The notes: generated by a model not told the origin, from the letters alone. Positions 25,759-35,758 are shown, counted from the first letter of the stretch. The stretch: 64,000 bases of DNA from Cyanobacteria bacterium FACHB-63 (GCA_014695255.1 JACJNX010000061.1:1-64000), one strand, 5' to 3'. Made by a program: numbers and translations.

Positions 25759-27303
25759 TTAGCTGAGTTTCGCGATGGCACTTTGTTCCACTAGCACCTT
25801 CTGAGTTAGTAAATCTCGAATCGTTGCCCTTAAGATTCGCTGTTCTGTAACCTGCAATTCTACTGAAATGCGATCGACTCCAAGTTCTCCGGGTGGATCA
25901 AGTCGAGCAACACAGATTTGATCGAGATCGAGCGATCGATAGGTTTCTTGGGAACGCAACGGTGTACTGCTCATTCGTCCCTGGGCATCATAGGTTACTT
26001 CTGCTTCGGTCACTTGCGCCACTTCACCAATATCTAATCGAATTTCAGTTTGTCCTTCTAAGGCGGCTTGTAAGGTCAAGGGTTCTTTGCGTTTGCAAGG
26101 GTACTTTGTGCCGGGCTCAAACAAAGGAAAGTAGGTATACGATCGAGAATAAGGCTCCCACAATCGAATCGCATAACCATGTCGGAGATAGTCTTCGAGT
26201 CCAGCGATCTGTGTGAGGAAGAGCGCTCCATGCGCTACAGCTTCAAAGGGTTTATGCATCTGAACTTTTTGCCGTCCAAAATACGATATGAACAATTGTT
26301 GGATGGCTCGAATTTGACAGCTTCCCCCGACTAATAACACTTGCTCAATGTCAGACTTCTGAACTCCTTTTCGCAAGCCTAACTGCAAGGTTTCGTCGAT
26401 CGCTTGTCGCATTTGCTCCAAGAGTTGCCGAGCTTCTAGCAGGTTCTCAAACTGCGATCGCGTTAACACCAAATCGTGATAGATAAGATTCTCCTCGTCA
26501 AGCCAGCTTTCTTTCGCTTCCTCTGCACTGGATAGCCGAATTTTTAACTGTTCTGCGATCGACAATAAATTTTGCCAACCCATCTCGCCGACTGCTTCTC
26601 GCGGGGTGTTCATTTGTTGCAGATAGTATTCAGCAATCCAACGATCGAGATCTTCACCTCCAATGTAAGCATCTGATTTCGCCAACACTTCAGCCTGTAA
26701 AACTTTCTGACCGCTCGCTATCGTCGAAGTTCGCACCAAGCTTAGATCTAATGTTCCTCCGCCAAAATCAGCCACCAGCACTGTTGATCCGGGTCGATCG
26801 ACTGCATATCCCAATGCTGCGGCAGTTGACTCATCAACGAACTTCACATCGGGAAACCCAAACTTTAGTGCAGCATCCTGAAACCAGTTGAGGTATCTTT
26901 CAAATGCTCCGACCGGAACTGTGAAAATTAACAATGAAGGTTGAATCTGCGCGGCTTTAATTGCTTGCCAAATCTCACTCAAGAATTGAGCTGCGATTGC
27001 TTCCGCATCATAAACTTGTCCGTCTAATGTTCTAGCTGGAGGCTGAAAGTCTGCCGCTAAATCTCGTTTAAATGAGTGAAAGAATCGCTGGGGTTGCGAT
27101 AGTCCAAGACGCTGCGATCGCACAGGTTCCCCAACCACAAACTCTCCTTGCCCTCGCACAAACACCAAACTAGGTACAACGGCAACACCATCGAACCATT
27201 GAGAAATCTCAGGAACTCTAAATGTCATTGGAGCTTGTGTGTCAGGGTCTAAGACACTAATCACAGTGTTACTGGTACCAAAATCGATCGCAACTACAGT
27301 CAT
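25759..27303 (-). CDS. Hsp70-family protein (DnaK-like, short)
   Basis: A 514-residue Hsp70 relative. The ATPase domain has phosphate-1 VVAIDFGTSNTVISVLD (residues 3-19), phosphate-2 VLVADFGGGTLDLSLVR near 180, and the adenosine motif VLLVGGSCQIRAIQQLF near 335. After about residue 380 a short beta-rich segment replaces the usual substrate-binding domain and helical lid, so it is about 100 residues shorter than DnaK. Such proteins are common in cyanobacteria beside DnaK, with unknown clients. The start overlaps a broken gene upstream by 4 bases. Confidence 0.88.
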   Translation of the reverse strand: MTVVAIDFGTSNTVISVLDPDTQAPMTFRVPEISQWFDGVAVVPSLVFVRGQGEFVVGEPVRSQRLGLSQPQRFFHSFKRDLAADFQPPARTLDGQVYDAEAIAAQFLSEIWQAIKAAQIQPSLLIFTVPVGAFERYLNWFQDAALKFGFPDVKFVDESTAAALGYAVDRPGSTVLVADFGGGTLDLSLVRTSTIASGQKVLQAEVLAKSDAYIGGEDLDRWIAEYYLQQMNTPREAVGEMGWQNLLSIAEQLKIRLSSAEEAKESWLDEENLIYHDLVLTRSQFENLLEARQLLEQMRQAIDETLQLGLRKGVQKSDIEQVLLVGGSCQIRAIQQLFISYFGRQKVQMHKPFEAVAHGALFLTQIAGLEDYLRHGYAIRLWEPYSRSYTYFPLFEPGTKYPCKRKEPLTLQAALEGQTEIRLDIGEVAQVTEAEVTYDAQGRMSSTPLRSQETYRSLDLDQICVARLDPPGELGVDRISVELQVTEQRILRATIRDLLTQKVLVEQSAIAKLS

Positions 27304-27620
27304 GATGTTGCTCCAGCAGATACAGTTCGGCTGACTTTAGCAGGAACTAAGATTTGATAGCTCGATCGATAGCTCAGTTCCACACGCAACAGCTTCGACC
27401 AACAAACCATCCCGTAAGAAATTGTCCGCAATTTCTCTTGTTTCCTCATGTTCTTCTGGACTAATCGATAAATCCCGTCTTCTTCTAATCGTAACCCAGC
27501 TAGAATTGCTGAGGCTGCCATCAAATTCGCTTTGTGGTTGCGTCTTCAAGCTGATCCACGATTCGAGCTGCTTGCCGCAAGATCCCTGCTGAATTGCCGC
27601 TCTGTCATTGAAGCGTGCTC
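27300..27620 (-). pseudogene. Remnant of an Rpn-like (PD-(D/E)XK) protein C-terminus
   Basis: On the minus strand one frame reads ILRQAARIVDQLEDATTKRI then stops. A shifted frame continues as LMAASAILAGLRLEEDGIYRL. Both pieces together resemble the C-terminal part of Rpn-family recombination-promoting nucleases, which are abundant in cyanobacteria. At least one frameshift and internal stops break it. It lies between the UbiB-like gene and the Hsp70-like gene. Read as a decayed copy; similarity is judged by eye only. Confidence 0.35.
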
Positions 27621-27625
27621 TATCT

Positions 27626-29308
27626 CTAATCCAGCATTCGATCGACCCGATCGCGCAACATCAACCGAATTAGAGAGCGGAGCAAAAGCACTCCTGTAAC
27701 TGCCGCGATCGTAAAGGCAAAAACTGCGCCGCCGCTGATCTGACCGACCAGTAAAATTGCTCCAGTCAATCCCGCAAATCCCGACATACACGCATACAGC
27801 AGCGCTCTCACCGAAAGATTGAGCGTCTTCAAGGCACGATCGTGCTTCAGAGAATCAACCTGAATGCGGAATTCTCCTTCTTGAAGGCGGGCTTCGATCC
27901 GCTCGATCGCGCCTTGAGTTGGGTTCGGCTTACTCAATTGATACGCGAGAAAACTCTTCGCCTGCCGCGCTAACTCACCGACCCCACTCCCCTGCCGCGC
28001 TGGAAGTGTCGCTAAACTCTTAACAAACGGCTTCGCCGCAGACAGCAAGTTATATTGCGGATCAAGATCCCGCGCTACCCCGTCTAGCGTAGTCAACGCC
28101 TTGATAATAAAAGTCATTCTTGCAGGCAGTCGGAATGGCTGCTGCTCAAACACGGTGTAAAGCTCATTTCGTAAGCTCTTAAAGGCTTGCATTTCAACAG
28201 GCTTATCTGCAAAGCGCTCTACCAGCACATTCACAATCCGCTTCACCGGAGTCATATCCGCCATCGGCTCAACCAAGCCCATATCGACCAGCGTACTCAC
28301 CACCTGATCTGTATCTTTCTTCAAGACAGCAAAAAAGGTCTGTACCATCTGATTACGATTGATCGGTTGCACTTCCGCCATCATACCGAAATCGTAAAAG
28401 ATCAGCTTGCCATCGTGACTCACTGCCATATTTCCAGGATGCGGATCGGCTTGGAAAAAGCCATCTTGCAGCAATTGTTTCAAGTAGGCGCAAATGCCCA
28501 AATGATTAATCTCACGCGGATCAAGCCCAACTGCAAGCAATCCTTGGCGATCGTTCACCTTAATCCCCGGCACATATTCCATCGTCAACACGCGCCGAGT
28601 CGTGTACTTCGGATAGATTTTTGGAACGACAATGCGATCGTGAGTCGCAAAATTATGCCGGAAGCGATCGGCGTTCATCGCTTCTTGAACGTAGTCGATT
28701 TCCCGACCGAGAATTTCTGAAAACTCTGCATGAATCGCCTGAACATCGTAATGTCGCGCACTGGGCGAGATGCGATCGATCCAGCGAATGAGCCGCCCGA
28801 CAATTTGAAAGTCCATCGCGAATAGCTGATCTAAGCCTGGTCGCTGTACTTTAACCACGACTTCTTCGCCGGTATGCAGTCGCGCCCGATGCACTTGTCC
28901 TAAGCTAGCAGCCGCGATCGGAGCGCGATCGAACTCCTGATATAGCAGATGCAACGGATAACCGAGTTCGGATTCGATAATCGCGATCGCCTGATTCGAG
29001 TCAAACTCAGGCACTCGGTCTTGAAGCTGTCCCAATGCCTTGACATACTCCAACGGCAGCAAGTCTGCCCGTGTCGAGAGCGACTGTCCAATTTTAATAA
29101 AGGTGGGTCCTAAATCTAACAGCGTACCCACCAGCCACTGAGCGCGGCGATTGCGGTGATGCGCGGACTGCTGAGCAACTTGTCGATCCCACCACAGGTA
29201 AAACGTCAACTTTGCGGCCGACACGGAAATATCCACTTGTCGCGCCAGTGGAGAAGAAAGTTGCCGTTGCCAGCGCAGGGATTTGGGAGGGACAGCAGTT
29301 TGTAACAT
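27626..29308 (-). CDS. ABC1/AarF/UbiB-family kinase-like protein
   Basis: An atypical kinase of 560 residues. Signatures: LGPTFIKIGQSLSTRADLLP, the KxGQ motif of the family, and APIAAASLGQVHRARLHTGE with the Ala-rich loop that replaces the glycine-rich loop. VVVKVQRPGLDQLFAMDF carries the ATP-site Lys, and GFFQADPHPGNMAVSHDGKL with IFYDFGMM gives the catalytic loop and DFG. Two C-terminal membrane helices follow (LLYACMSGFAGLTGAILLVG and the AFTIAAVTGVLLL region). Cyanobacterial and plastid members are tied to quinone/tocopherol lipid metabolism. Exact substrate unknown. Confidence 0.93.
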   Translation of the reverse strand: MLQTAVPPKSLRWQRQLSSPLARQVDISVSAAKLTFYLWWDRQVAQQSAHHRNRRAQWLVGTLLDLGPTFIKIGQSLSTRADLLPLEYVKALGQLQDRVPEFDSNQAIAIIESELGYPLHLLYQEFDRAPIAAASLGQVHRARLHTGEEVVVKVQRPGLDQLFAMDFQIVGRLIRWIDRISPSARHYDVQAIHAEFSEILGREIDYVQEAMNADRFRHNFATHDRIVVPKIYPKYTTRRVLTMEYVPGIKVNDRQGLLAVGLDPREINHLGICAYLKQLLQDGFFQADPHPGNMAVSHDGKLIFYDFGMMAEVQPINRNQMVQTFFAVLKKDTDQVVSTLVDMGLVEPMADMTPVKRIVNVLVERFADKPVEMQAFKSLRNELYTVFEQQPFRLPARMTFIIKALTTLDGVARDLDPQYNLLSAAKPFVKSLATLPARQGSGVGELARQAKSFLAYQLSKPNPTQGAIERIEARLQEGEFRIQVDSLKHDRALKTLNLSVRALLYACMSGFAGLTGAILLVGQISGGAVFAFTIAAVTGVLLLRSLIRLMLRDRVDRMLD

Positions 29309-29399
29309 AACTCCAAGCCATTATACCCATTGTGCCCACACAAGCAGAAAAGCAATTCTGCCCGCTTTTCCAGATTCTAGACAGGAACGTGAAGAAAAG

Positions 29400-31472
29400 C
29401 TACGCTCCAGCGATTTCTAAATTCTGCGGCAGCATCACTGTAAAGCAGGTTTCGTAAGATTGAGAGTCTGGAGTCGCAACGCTGATTGCCTCGATCGTGC
29501 CATTGAGATGCTGTACCAGACTTTTGACCAGCGCTAGCCCCAATCCAGTTCCCGGCACAGCGTTTTGAGTCATACCCTGACACCGACGAAACTTATCAAA
29601 AATGTGCGGCAGTTCTTCCTCGGAAATTGGCGAACCCATATTCGATAGGGAGAGCTTAATCTGCTGACCCGGCTCCAGCGTCACCTCTAGCCCAACTGTG
29701 CTATTTGGCTCGGCGTATTTGCCTGCATTCGTCAGTAATTCCAGCAGAATTCGCTGAAAACTTGCCAAATCCGTATTAAAAACGGGCGATCGCAGAGGTA
29801 ATTTCACGTCCAGCGTTAATCCTTTTGCTGCCCAGCGCTGACTGAACGACTGCGATAACTCTTTGATCGCATGGGGTAATTCGACCCGCTGAAGCTGAAA
29901 GGCAACCTGTTTAGTCTCTAGTTCCTGTAGCGCCAGTAGATCGTTGATCAAGCTAGTCTCTTGGGCACATTGCTGCTCCAGAATATTGAGGTACTGATCA
30001 CGCCGCTCAGGAGTCAGCGTCGCCTGCCGCAACATCCGAATCGCCAGCATCATGCTGGTTAAGGGTGTCCGTAGCTCGTGGCTGAGAGTGCTGATGAACT
30101 CGTCCATCCGCTGATTCATTTCCCGTAGCTTTTCGATTTGCCTGCGGGTAATCTCGTACAGTCGCGCTTGTAGCTCTAAACTTTGCTGAAGCTGCGCCGT
30201 TCGCTCTTCGACTAGCGATTCTACCTGGCGCAGTGTTTCGGTCTGAATAATTGCGGCACTAATTTGAGCGCTCAAGAGTTCAACCAGCTCAATCTCTTCC
30301 GGGAGCCAATTGCGCGATCGACTCTGCTGGACGGCAATAAATCCAAGCAAGCGGTTTTTGCTTTCCAAGGGTACAAGCAGCAGTGCAGGCATTTTTGCTG
30401 GATCGAAAATTGCTGCAACGCCCGCCGCTTCTTCCGTCGCGATCGGAAACGCTGCGACATCTCTAAACACAAATGATTTTGCTGTACTGCAAAGCGCGGC
30501 TTGGCAAACACCGCAATCGTTCACCCAAAACGACTGACTCAAGGGTATCTCGGCTTCTGAGTCCAGCGGCAGTCGCCACTCGCTGTCGATCATGACGCGC
30601 ACTTTCGGCACTCGATTGCTGTTCGATCGCAAACTCTGGCGAGGGTCCCAGAACTTCGCCCTTAGCACAAACGCTTGATCGATTTCAAGCGATTCGGCTA
30701 ATCCTTCCAACGCCAATTGCTGAACTTGAGGCAGATCCAAAGAATTCTGAATTGCCATTGTCACTCGGCGGAGCAGCGCTTGATATTGTGCTTGCTTTGC
30801 GACTTTTTGTTGCAGCAGAATTTGTGAAATCGCGATCGCAACTTGGTCAGTAATCTGGGTCAAGGTGTCGATCTCAAGATCGCTCCACTGATGTGGCTGA
30901 GTCCGCATCAAGCTGACAACGCCATTGATTCGCCCTTGAAACCGAGTTGGCAGGCTGATTACCGATCGAATTGGCAACGCTCTTACAGCGTAATTAATTT
31001 CGCTCAGGGTCAAGTCGGAAATCAATAGTCCTGCGCGTTCTAGGGCCGCAGACTCAAGGATTATAGAGTTTGATACAATCTCTTTTTGCTGGTTGGCTGT
31101 GAACTGCGAGTGGGCAAACCAAGCCGTGAGCGATCGATCCAAAGATTCAGACTGAATTGAAATCAAGCAGGCTTGTGCGCCATAGGCTTCACCCAATAGC
31201 GCCGCTACTTCAGATAAAACGGCATCGGGCTGAGTTGCACGGCTGAGCGCCTGAACTAGCTTTCGCCCGATCGCGGCTTCTAATGTGGCGAGAGTCGATT
31301 GAAGGGCATGAGAATGCGACACAGTTTCGAGAGAATGGGTAGACGCTGAGGCAAGCCGATCCGAATCAATCCGAATCATCTCATCTCTTCTTGTAGTGTT
31401 GACAACATCCATGACCTGCCCCACAATTTCCTGCGATTTTACTGTGTCCGATCGCGAAACTTTTGCTTGCAT
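29400..31472 (-). CDS. GAF-domain sensor histidine kinase
   Basis: A 690-residue soluble kinase. Two GAF-like domains lie at about residues 70-220 and 240-410 (first with VAALLGEAYGAQACLISI, second with LEIDQAFVLRAKFW and LLGFIAVQQSRSRNWLPEEI). The HisKA dimerisation domain has the phospho-acceptor His in FISTLSHELRTPLTSMMLAI. The HATPase has an N box LLELLTNAGKYAEPNSTV and the G boxes HIFDKFRRCQGMTQ and PGTGLGLALVKSLV. GAF1 lacks an obvious bilin Cys-His pair, so bilin sensing is not supported. No response regulator is adjacent, so it is an orphan kinase. Confidence 0.93.
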   Translation of the reverse strand: MQAKVSRSDTVKSQEIVGQVMDVVNTTRRDEMIRIDSDRLASASTHSLETVSHSHALQSTLATLEAAIGRKLVQALSRATQPDAVLSEVAALLGEAYGAQACLISIQSESLDRSLTAWFAHSQFTANQQKEIVSNSIILESAALERAGLLISDLTLSEINYAVRALPIRSVISLPTRFQGRINGVVSLMRTQPHQWSDLEIDTLTQITDQVAIAISQILLQQKVAKQAQYQALLRRVTMAIQNSLDLPQVQQLALEGLAESLEIDQAFVLRAKFWDPRQSLRSNSNRVPKVRVMIDSEWRLPLDSEAEIPLSQSFWVNDCGVCQAALCSTAKSFVFRDVAAFPIATEEAAGVAAIFDPAKMPALLLVPLESKNRLLGFIAVQQSRSRNWLPEEIELVELLSAQISAAIIQTETLRQVESLVEERTAQLQQSLELQARLYEITRRQIEKLREMNQRMDEFISTLSHELRTPLTSMMLAIRMLRQATLTPERRDQYLNILEQQCAQETSLINDLLALQELETKQVAFQLQRVELPHAIKELSQSFSQRWAAKGLTLDVKLPLRSPVFNTDLASFQRILLELLTNAGKYAEPNSTVGLEVTLEPGQQIKLSLSNMGSPISEEELPHIFDKFRRCQGMTQNAVPGTGLGLALVKSLVQHLNGTIEAISVATPDSQSYETCFTVMLPQNLEIAGA

Positions 31473-31835
31473 CTTGTCACATGCCTGCTTGCGTCACGTT
31501 AGAGAAGCTTCCTTCACTAAGTTACCGTTGCTTAGTAAGGGAAACAGTGTTGCCCTGCATTGAAAAGAGAGATGGTCGTTTACCCCTGCCTCAATTCGCT
31601 TACTGCTTTGTTGCACCATTGCTTTCAGATTACAATCTGAAGACTTTAAGAGTATCCGTAAATTCCCCTGATTGCTCCTTCTAAATTGTCAAGTTCTCAA
31701 AATTCTATGCGTGATGAAATCAAGAATAGATGAAGTGTGGAAGGTATTGTACCTGATAAATTGTGGATTTACGATTGATCTTCTCATTTTTAGTAGTACA
31801 CTTGAACGAAATTCGCGCTGAGTTTCTTCCCAACT
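31473..31835. other. Intergenic region between divergent genes
   Basis: About 360 bp that should hold promoters for the kinase and the HerA-like ATPase. The part nearest the ATPase gene is AT-rich. No RNA gene or repeat is recognised. Confidence 0.5.
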
Positions 31836-33521
31836 ATGAGCCTTAAGCCTGCTTCAAATCCGACGAGCGTTGTAGGTACAGTCAAGGGACCCGGTGAGAA
31901 CGGCAACCAGTACGTTTTCATTACTTCTGATAATCGCTATGTCCGGATTGGTGAATATGTATATTACGAAGTTCGCGAGGCGGGAGCAGTCCGTAAGATC
32001 TTGGGGAAGATCTCCGATCGACGACTGACCGACCATTTGCCTGATCGCATTTTTGCGGATACCGAGATTAGCCCAGAGGCGATCGCGGCTTTGGTTGGAT
32101 TTACCTATGACAACCCGGAGATTTATGAAGTGAGCGTGGATGTGATCGGATATTTCGATCCGTCACTTGGCTTTATGAATCCGCGAAAAAGTCCTGACCC
32201 TGGTGCAAAGGTGGTATTGGCAGACGATGCCATGCTGCAGCAAATTCTCAATCGTCGGCAACCGCAAACCGTGGGGTCAGCGCATATTGGGTCGCTGCTG
32301 CTGCGGGAAATGGGGGCAGTTCCGATCGCGCTTGATGTGAAAGAGTTGGTCAGTACCCACATGGCAATTCTGGCAGGAACAGGATCAGGAAAGTCTTATA
32401 CAGCAGGCGTTCTCATCGAAGAGTTGCTGTTACCGCACAATCGCGCTGCGGTTTTGATTTTCGATCCTCACGGAGAGTACGGAACCCTAGCAGAAATGCG
32501 GGGACATCCTGCGTTTGAGGCGGCAGATGGATACTCGCCAAAAGTCAAAGTCATGACTCCAGAGGAGGTGAGAATTCGCATCTCTTCGCTCGATTATTAC
32601 GATATTTTGGCGCTGCTGCCAGAAATGAGCGATCGTCAACAAGCGATGCTGAGTAAAGCGTTTCGGATTTTGCAGCGCCATAGGCGCGGCGACTACCGCT
32701 GGGGAATTCAGGATTTGATCGCCGCCGTGCGAGAGGCAGATGTCCAAGTGGATGACGACGGCAACGAGAAAACCGGATCGTCGGCTCCTGCGCTGGAGTG
32801 GAAATTAGAGAAGATTGAGCGATCGAGCTACTTTCATACACTAGAGCATACGGTTAGTCCAAAGGAGCTATTTGAACCGGGACAAGTCACCGTTCTTCAG
32901 ATGAACGAGATTAGCCAAGAGGAACAACAGGTCATTTGTGCCGCAGTGCTGCGGCAAGTCAACCACGCTCGAATGAGTACCGAAAAAGAGCTGATTTCAC
33001 CTCAAGATGAGAATTATCTGCCTTATCCCGTGTTTATCCTGGTTGAAGAAGCGCATCGTTTTGCGCCTGCCCATGAACCGTCTCGCTGTAAATCAGTGCT
33101 GCGGACGATTTTGAGCGAGGGGCGTAAATTTGGGGTAGGCATGGGACTGATTACACAGCGCCCCGGAAAACTGGATGCAGATGTGTTGTCTCAGTGTATG
33201 AGCCAGTTTTTGATGCGAATTGTGAATCCGGTCGATCAGGAAAGTTTGAAGTATGGCGTAGAAGCAGCGGGAAGAGATTTGCTCAAAGAATTACCTGCCT
33301 TGACCAAGGGACAAATTATTATTTCTGGGGCTTGTGTGAACACGCCTGTGCTGTGTAAAGTGCGTCAGCGTTTAACCAAGCACGGTGGGGAAACGTTGGA
33401 TGCTCCCGCACTTTGGCAAAAGCACTTTGAGAGTCATCGGGTTCAAGAACGTCAAATCGAGCTTGCGCCTGTTGTAGTTCCACGCCGATCGCAGACCGTT
33501 CGCGGTAGAAGCATTGATTAA
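31836..33521 (+). CDS. HerA-like ATPase (DUF87)
   Basis: A 561-residue hexameric-type ATPase. The N-terminus (VVGTVKGPGENGNQYVFITS to GAVRKILGKISDRRL) fits a HAS-barrel. Walker A is LAGTGSGKSYTAGVLIEELL near residue 180; Walker B region AAVLIFDPHGEYG and VFILVEEAHRFAPAHEP; the arginine-finger area is FGVGMGLITQRPGKLDADVL. HerA works with NurA nuclease in DNA end resection in archaea and with Sir2/DUF4297 nucleases in some antiphage systems. No nuclease partner gene is adjacent here; the flanking genes are on the other strand. Confidence 0.88.
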   Translation: MSLKPASNPTSVVGTVKGPGENGNQYVFITSDNRYVRIGEYVYYEVREAGAVRKILGKISDRRLTDHLPDRIFADTEISPEAIAALVGFTYDNPEIYEVSVDVIGYFDPSLGFMNPRKSPDPGAKVVLADDAMLQQILNRRQPQTVGSAHIGSLLLREMGAVPIALDVKELVSTHMAILAGTGSGKSYTAGVLIEELLLPHNRAAVLIFDPHGEYGTLAEMRGHPAFEAADGYSPKVKVMTPEEVRIRISSLDYYDILALLPEMSDRQQAMLSKAFRILQRHRRGDYRWGIQDLIAAVREADVQVDDDGNEKTGSSAPALEWKLEKIERSSYFHTLEHTVSPKELFEPGQVTVLQMNEISQEEQQVICAAVLRQVNHARMSTEKELISPQDENYLPYPVFILVEEAHRFAPAHEPSRCKSVLRTILSEGRKFGVGMGLITQRPGKLDADVLSQCMSQFLMRIVNPVDQESLKYGVEAAGRDLLKELPALTKGQIIISGACVNTPVLCKVRQRLTKHGGETLDAPALWQKHFESHRVQERQIELAPVVVPRRSQTVRGRSID

Positions 33522-33536
33522 GCGGCGATCGCAGCT

Positions 33537-34376
33537 CTACTTCACGTTCTTTAACGCAATCTGTTGATTCTTGCGGTACAGGTCTGCACGATTTCGCGCC
33601 ACATCGACGCGCGGATGATTGTTTGGCACCTGAGACATCAGCAAAGATGCACTTCCCCACATCTCTGCGACCTGCTGCCATTGAGCCGGAGTTTTTGCCT
33701 CTTTCGCGCTGGTTGCGGCTCGTTCTGCGACTCGCACCGCTGTTGCAAAGGAGTCACCATCCTGCTTCACGTTTGCTGCCCACTGGGGCGGCTTCGGCGA
33801 GGCTTGCAGTTGCATCTGGGGGGTGGCAAAGAACTTACCTTGGCTCCAAGCATAAACTCCCCAGCCTGTGAGCAAAATGCCTGCACTGATCACGACACCG
33901 CCGAAGATGCCTTTGGTGAACTGGCGTTTCTCGCGCACGGCTTGGGGTGAAAGCGTTCTGGGTAAGTCATCACGATCGCTGAAGGCTTCTCGTAAGTCTT
34001 GCAGCATTCCCCGAATGAGATTTGGTCGTTTTAGAGAAATCTCTTGCGACCAGAGTAATTGTCCATCGGGATCACGATTGATTTCTTCAAACCAAAGCAG
34101 TTGCTGTTCTCTGACAATTCGACTATTGATGTTTACTCGTCGAATATTGCGCGGTGAAATCGATTCGAGAATTTTGCGGACGCGCTCAGTGAGAAAGGCG
34201 CGATCGAGTTGGTCGGAGGTGGCTGCCTCGCACAAAAGTTGCAGCACTCCGTTGGCAAAAATAGCGCGAGTTCTCACGCCAGAATCAGCCAACTTATCAT
34301 TCAGAATTTGAATGATCGCTGCGACGCTGCCTTGGTGGGCTTGCTTATAGATATCGTTGACCGCATTCACAATCAT
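33537..34376 (-). CDS. Conserved cyanobacterial membrane-linked protein
   Basis: A 279-residue protein. Residues 1-90 form a helical domain (IVNAVNDIYKQAHQGSVAAI, IQILNDKLADSGVRTRAIF), then a hinge. One membrane helix (GGVVISAGILLTGWGVYAW) lies near residue 175. The C-terminal part is periplasmic or lumenal and Ala/Lys-rich (ERAATSAKEAKTPAQWQQVA), with a helical tail of a kind seen in many cyanobacterial proteins of unknown function. It converges with the HerA-like gene, 15 bp apart. Confidence 0.6.
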   Translation of the reverse strand: MIVNAVNDIYKQAHQGSVAAIIQILNDKLADSGVRTRAIFANGVLQLLCEAATSDQLDRAFLTERVRKILESISPRNIRRVNINSRIVREQQLLWFEEINRDPDGQLLWSQEISLKRPNLIRGMLQDLREAFSDRDDLPRTLSPQAVREKRQFTKGIFGGVVISAGILLTGWGVYAWSQGKFFATPQMQLQASPKPPQWAANVKQDGDSFATAVRVAERAATSAKEAKTPAQWQQVAEMWGSASLLMSQVPNNHPRVDVARNRADLYRKNQQIALKNVK

Positions 34377-34519
34377 GAGTAGTTAACGAGAAACCCTGAT
34401 TTGGAATTTACTCCGTTAATATATCGCTTGTTTTGCATCTCAGAGCAAGTTTAACTGTTAAAAAAGAGGAATTTCTTGGCAAAAATTTGCTTTTTTACGA
34501 GAAATTAACCTCAGAATTT

Positions 34520-35260
34520 CTAATGTAAATGCCGAGAATCATTAAATCTACGAATCTGCCACAAATCGGTATTAAAACGATTTTGATTTTGCAGTTCCCA
34601 ACGCGATCGATCGACCCAGAATTCAAACAGGGCGGTATTGTGAGCGCGTAATCTCCAGGATCTATCGCTTCCAAGTAATTGAGCGATTAAATGTTGCAAA
34701 ATCCAACTGTGGCTAACAATCCAAAGCTGGTCTCCGTCGCGGTGGCGCTGCATAATTCGAGCGATAAATCGATGGGCGCGATCGCGAGCATCGTGTAGGG
34801 TTTCGGCTTCGGGGATCGGAATCCAATCGGGAGAAGTTTCTAATTTTCGGCAAAGATCGGGATAGCGGGATTGCGCTTCTGCCCAGGTTAATCCCTGAAA
34901 AATTCCGTTCTGAAATTCTTTTAATTCTTCGGCATATTCAAGCGGGATTTTTCGCGGGGTGGGTTCATCTTCGATCGGGTTTTCTAGATCGGAATCGATC
35001 AAATCGCTCACCGCAGCAGGTAAATGCGGTTCTTGAAAATAAGACAGCAGAATTTCAGTCGTCTGGGCAGCGCGCCTGAGTGGGCTAGAGTAAATGTGGG
35101 AAGGTCGCCAAGACTCAGCCCGCAGGTGTTTTGCCAATTTTTCGCACTGTTGGCGACCGAGGGGAGACAATTCGTAATCCCCGTGACCTTGCATTCGTTT
35201 TTGGATGTTGCCGACCGACTGAGCGTGCCGGATAAAAAGGAGTTTGAGGACTTTAGACAT
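34520..35260 (-). CDS. Histidine phosphatase (phosphoglycerate-mutase-like)
   Basis: A 246-residue protein starting at ATG 35260 (MSKVLKLLFIRHAQSVGN). The catalytic RHAQSVGN motif near residue 11 has the phosphorylated His. The SPLRRAAQTTEILL motif follows, and the second His is in LWIVSHSWILQHLIAQLLGS. ENPIEDEPTPRKIPLEYAEE is an insertion. Substrates in this superfamily range from sugar phosphates to proteins, so the activity is unknown. It is divergent from ndhM. Confidence 0.88.
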   Translation of the reverse strand: MSKVLKLLFIRHAQSVGNIQKRMQGHGDYELSPLGRQQCEKLAKHLRAESWRPSHIYSSPLRRAAQTTEILLSYFQEPHLPAAVSDLIDSDLENPIEDEPTPRKIPLEYAEELKEFQNGIFQGLTWAEAQSRYPDLCRKLETSPDWIPIPEAETLHDARDRAHRFIARIMQRHRDGDQLWIVSHSWILQHLIAQLLGSDRSWRLRAHNTALFEFWVDRSRWELQNQNRFNTDLWQIRRFNDSRHLH

Positions 35261-35378
35261 GAGAAAATCAATCTTAGGGATGGGAAAGGATTGATAGGTG
35301 AATTGGGCGCGATCGAGAAATTTGGCGACCGAGTACAATTACAATTTCAAAAGTAAGCTACGGAATCCAGGTCAGTTT

Positions 35379-35714
35379 ATGTTACTCAAATCTACAACTC
35401 GCCACATTCATATTTTCTCGGCAGAAGTACAAAATAATGAGTTGATCGAAAGTGATAAGGTTCTGACGCTGGATGTTGATCCAGATAATGAATTGGTCTG
35501 GAACCAAGATGCACTGCAAAAGGTGTACAGCAAGTTTGATGAGTTGGTTGAGTCTTACAGCGGGCAAGCGCTGACGGACTACAATTTACGGCGGATCGGA
35601 TCGGATTTAGAGCATTTGGTGCGATCGTTGCTTCAGAAAGGTGAGATTTCTTACAATCTGGAGAGTCGGGTCTTGAACTATAGTATGGGATTGCCGCAGG
35701 TGAAGCCGGAGTAG
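35379..35714 (+). CDS. ndhM: NAD(P)H-quinone oxidoreductase subunit M
   Basis: A peripheral subunit of the cyanobacterial NDH-1 complex on the thylakoid membrane, needed for cyclic electron flow and respiration. It has 111 residues from ATG 35379 (MLLKSTTRHIHIFSAEVQNN). Family blocks: ESDKVLTLDVDPDNELVWN, LQKVYSKFDELVESYSGQAL, TDYNLRRIGSDLEHLVRSLL and QKGEISYNLESRVLNYSMGL. The full length matches the family. A dispersed repeat, probably a terminator, follows 44 bp after the stop. Confidence 0.95.
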   Translation: MLLKSTTRHIHIFSAEVQNNELIESDKVLTLDVDPDNELVWNQDALQKVYSKFDELVESYSGQALTDYNLRRIGSDLEHLVRSLLQKGEISYNLESRVLNYSMGLPQVKPE

Positions 35715-35758
35715 AGCGATCGACATTGAGGGGTTCGCTTCGGTTCAGTCGTGTTGCA

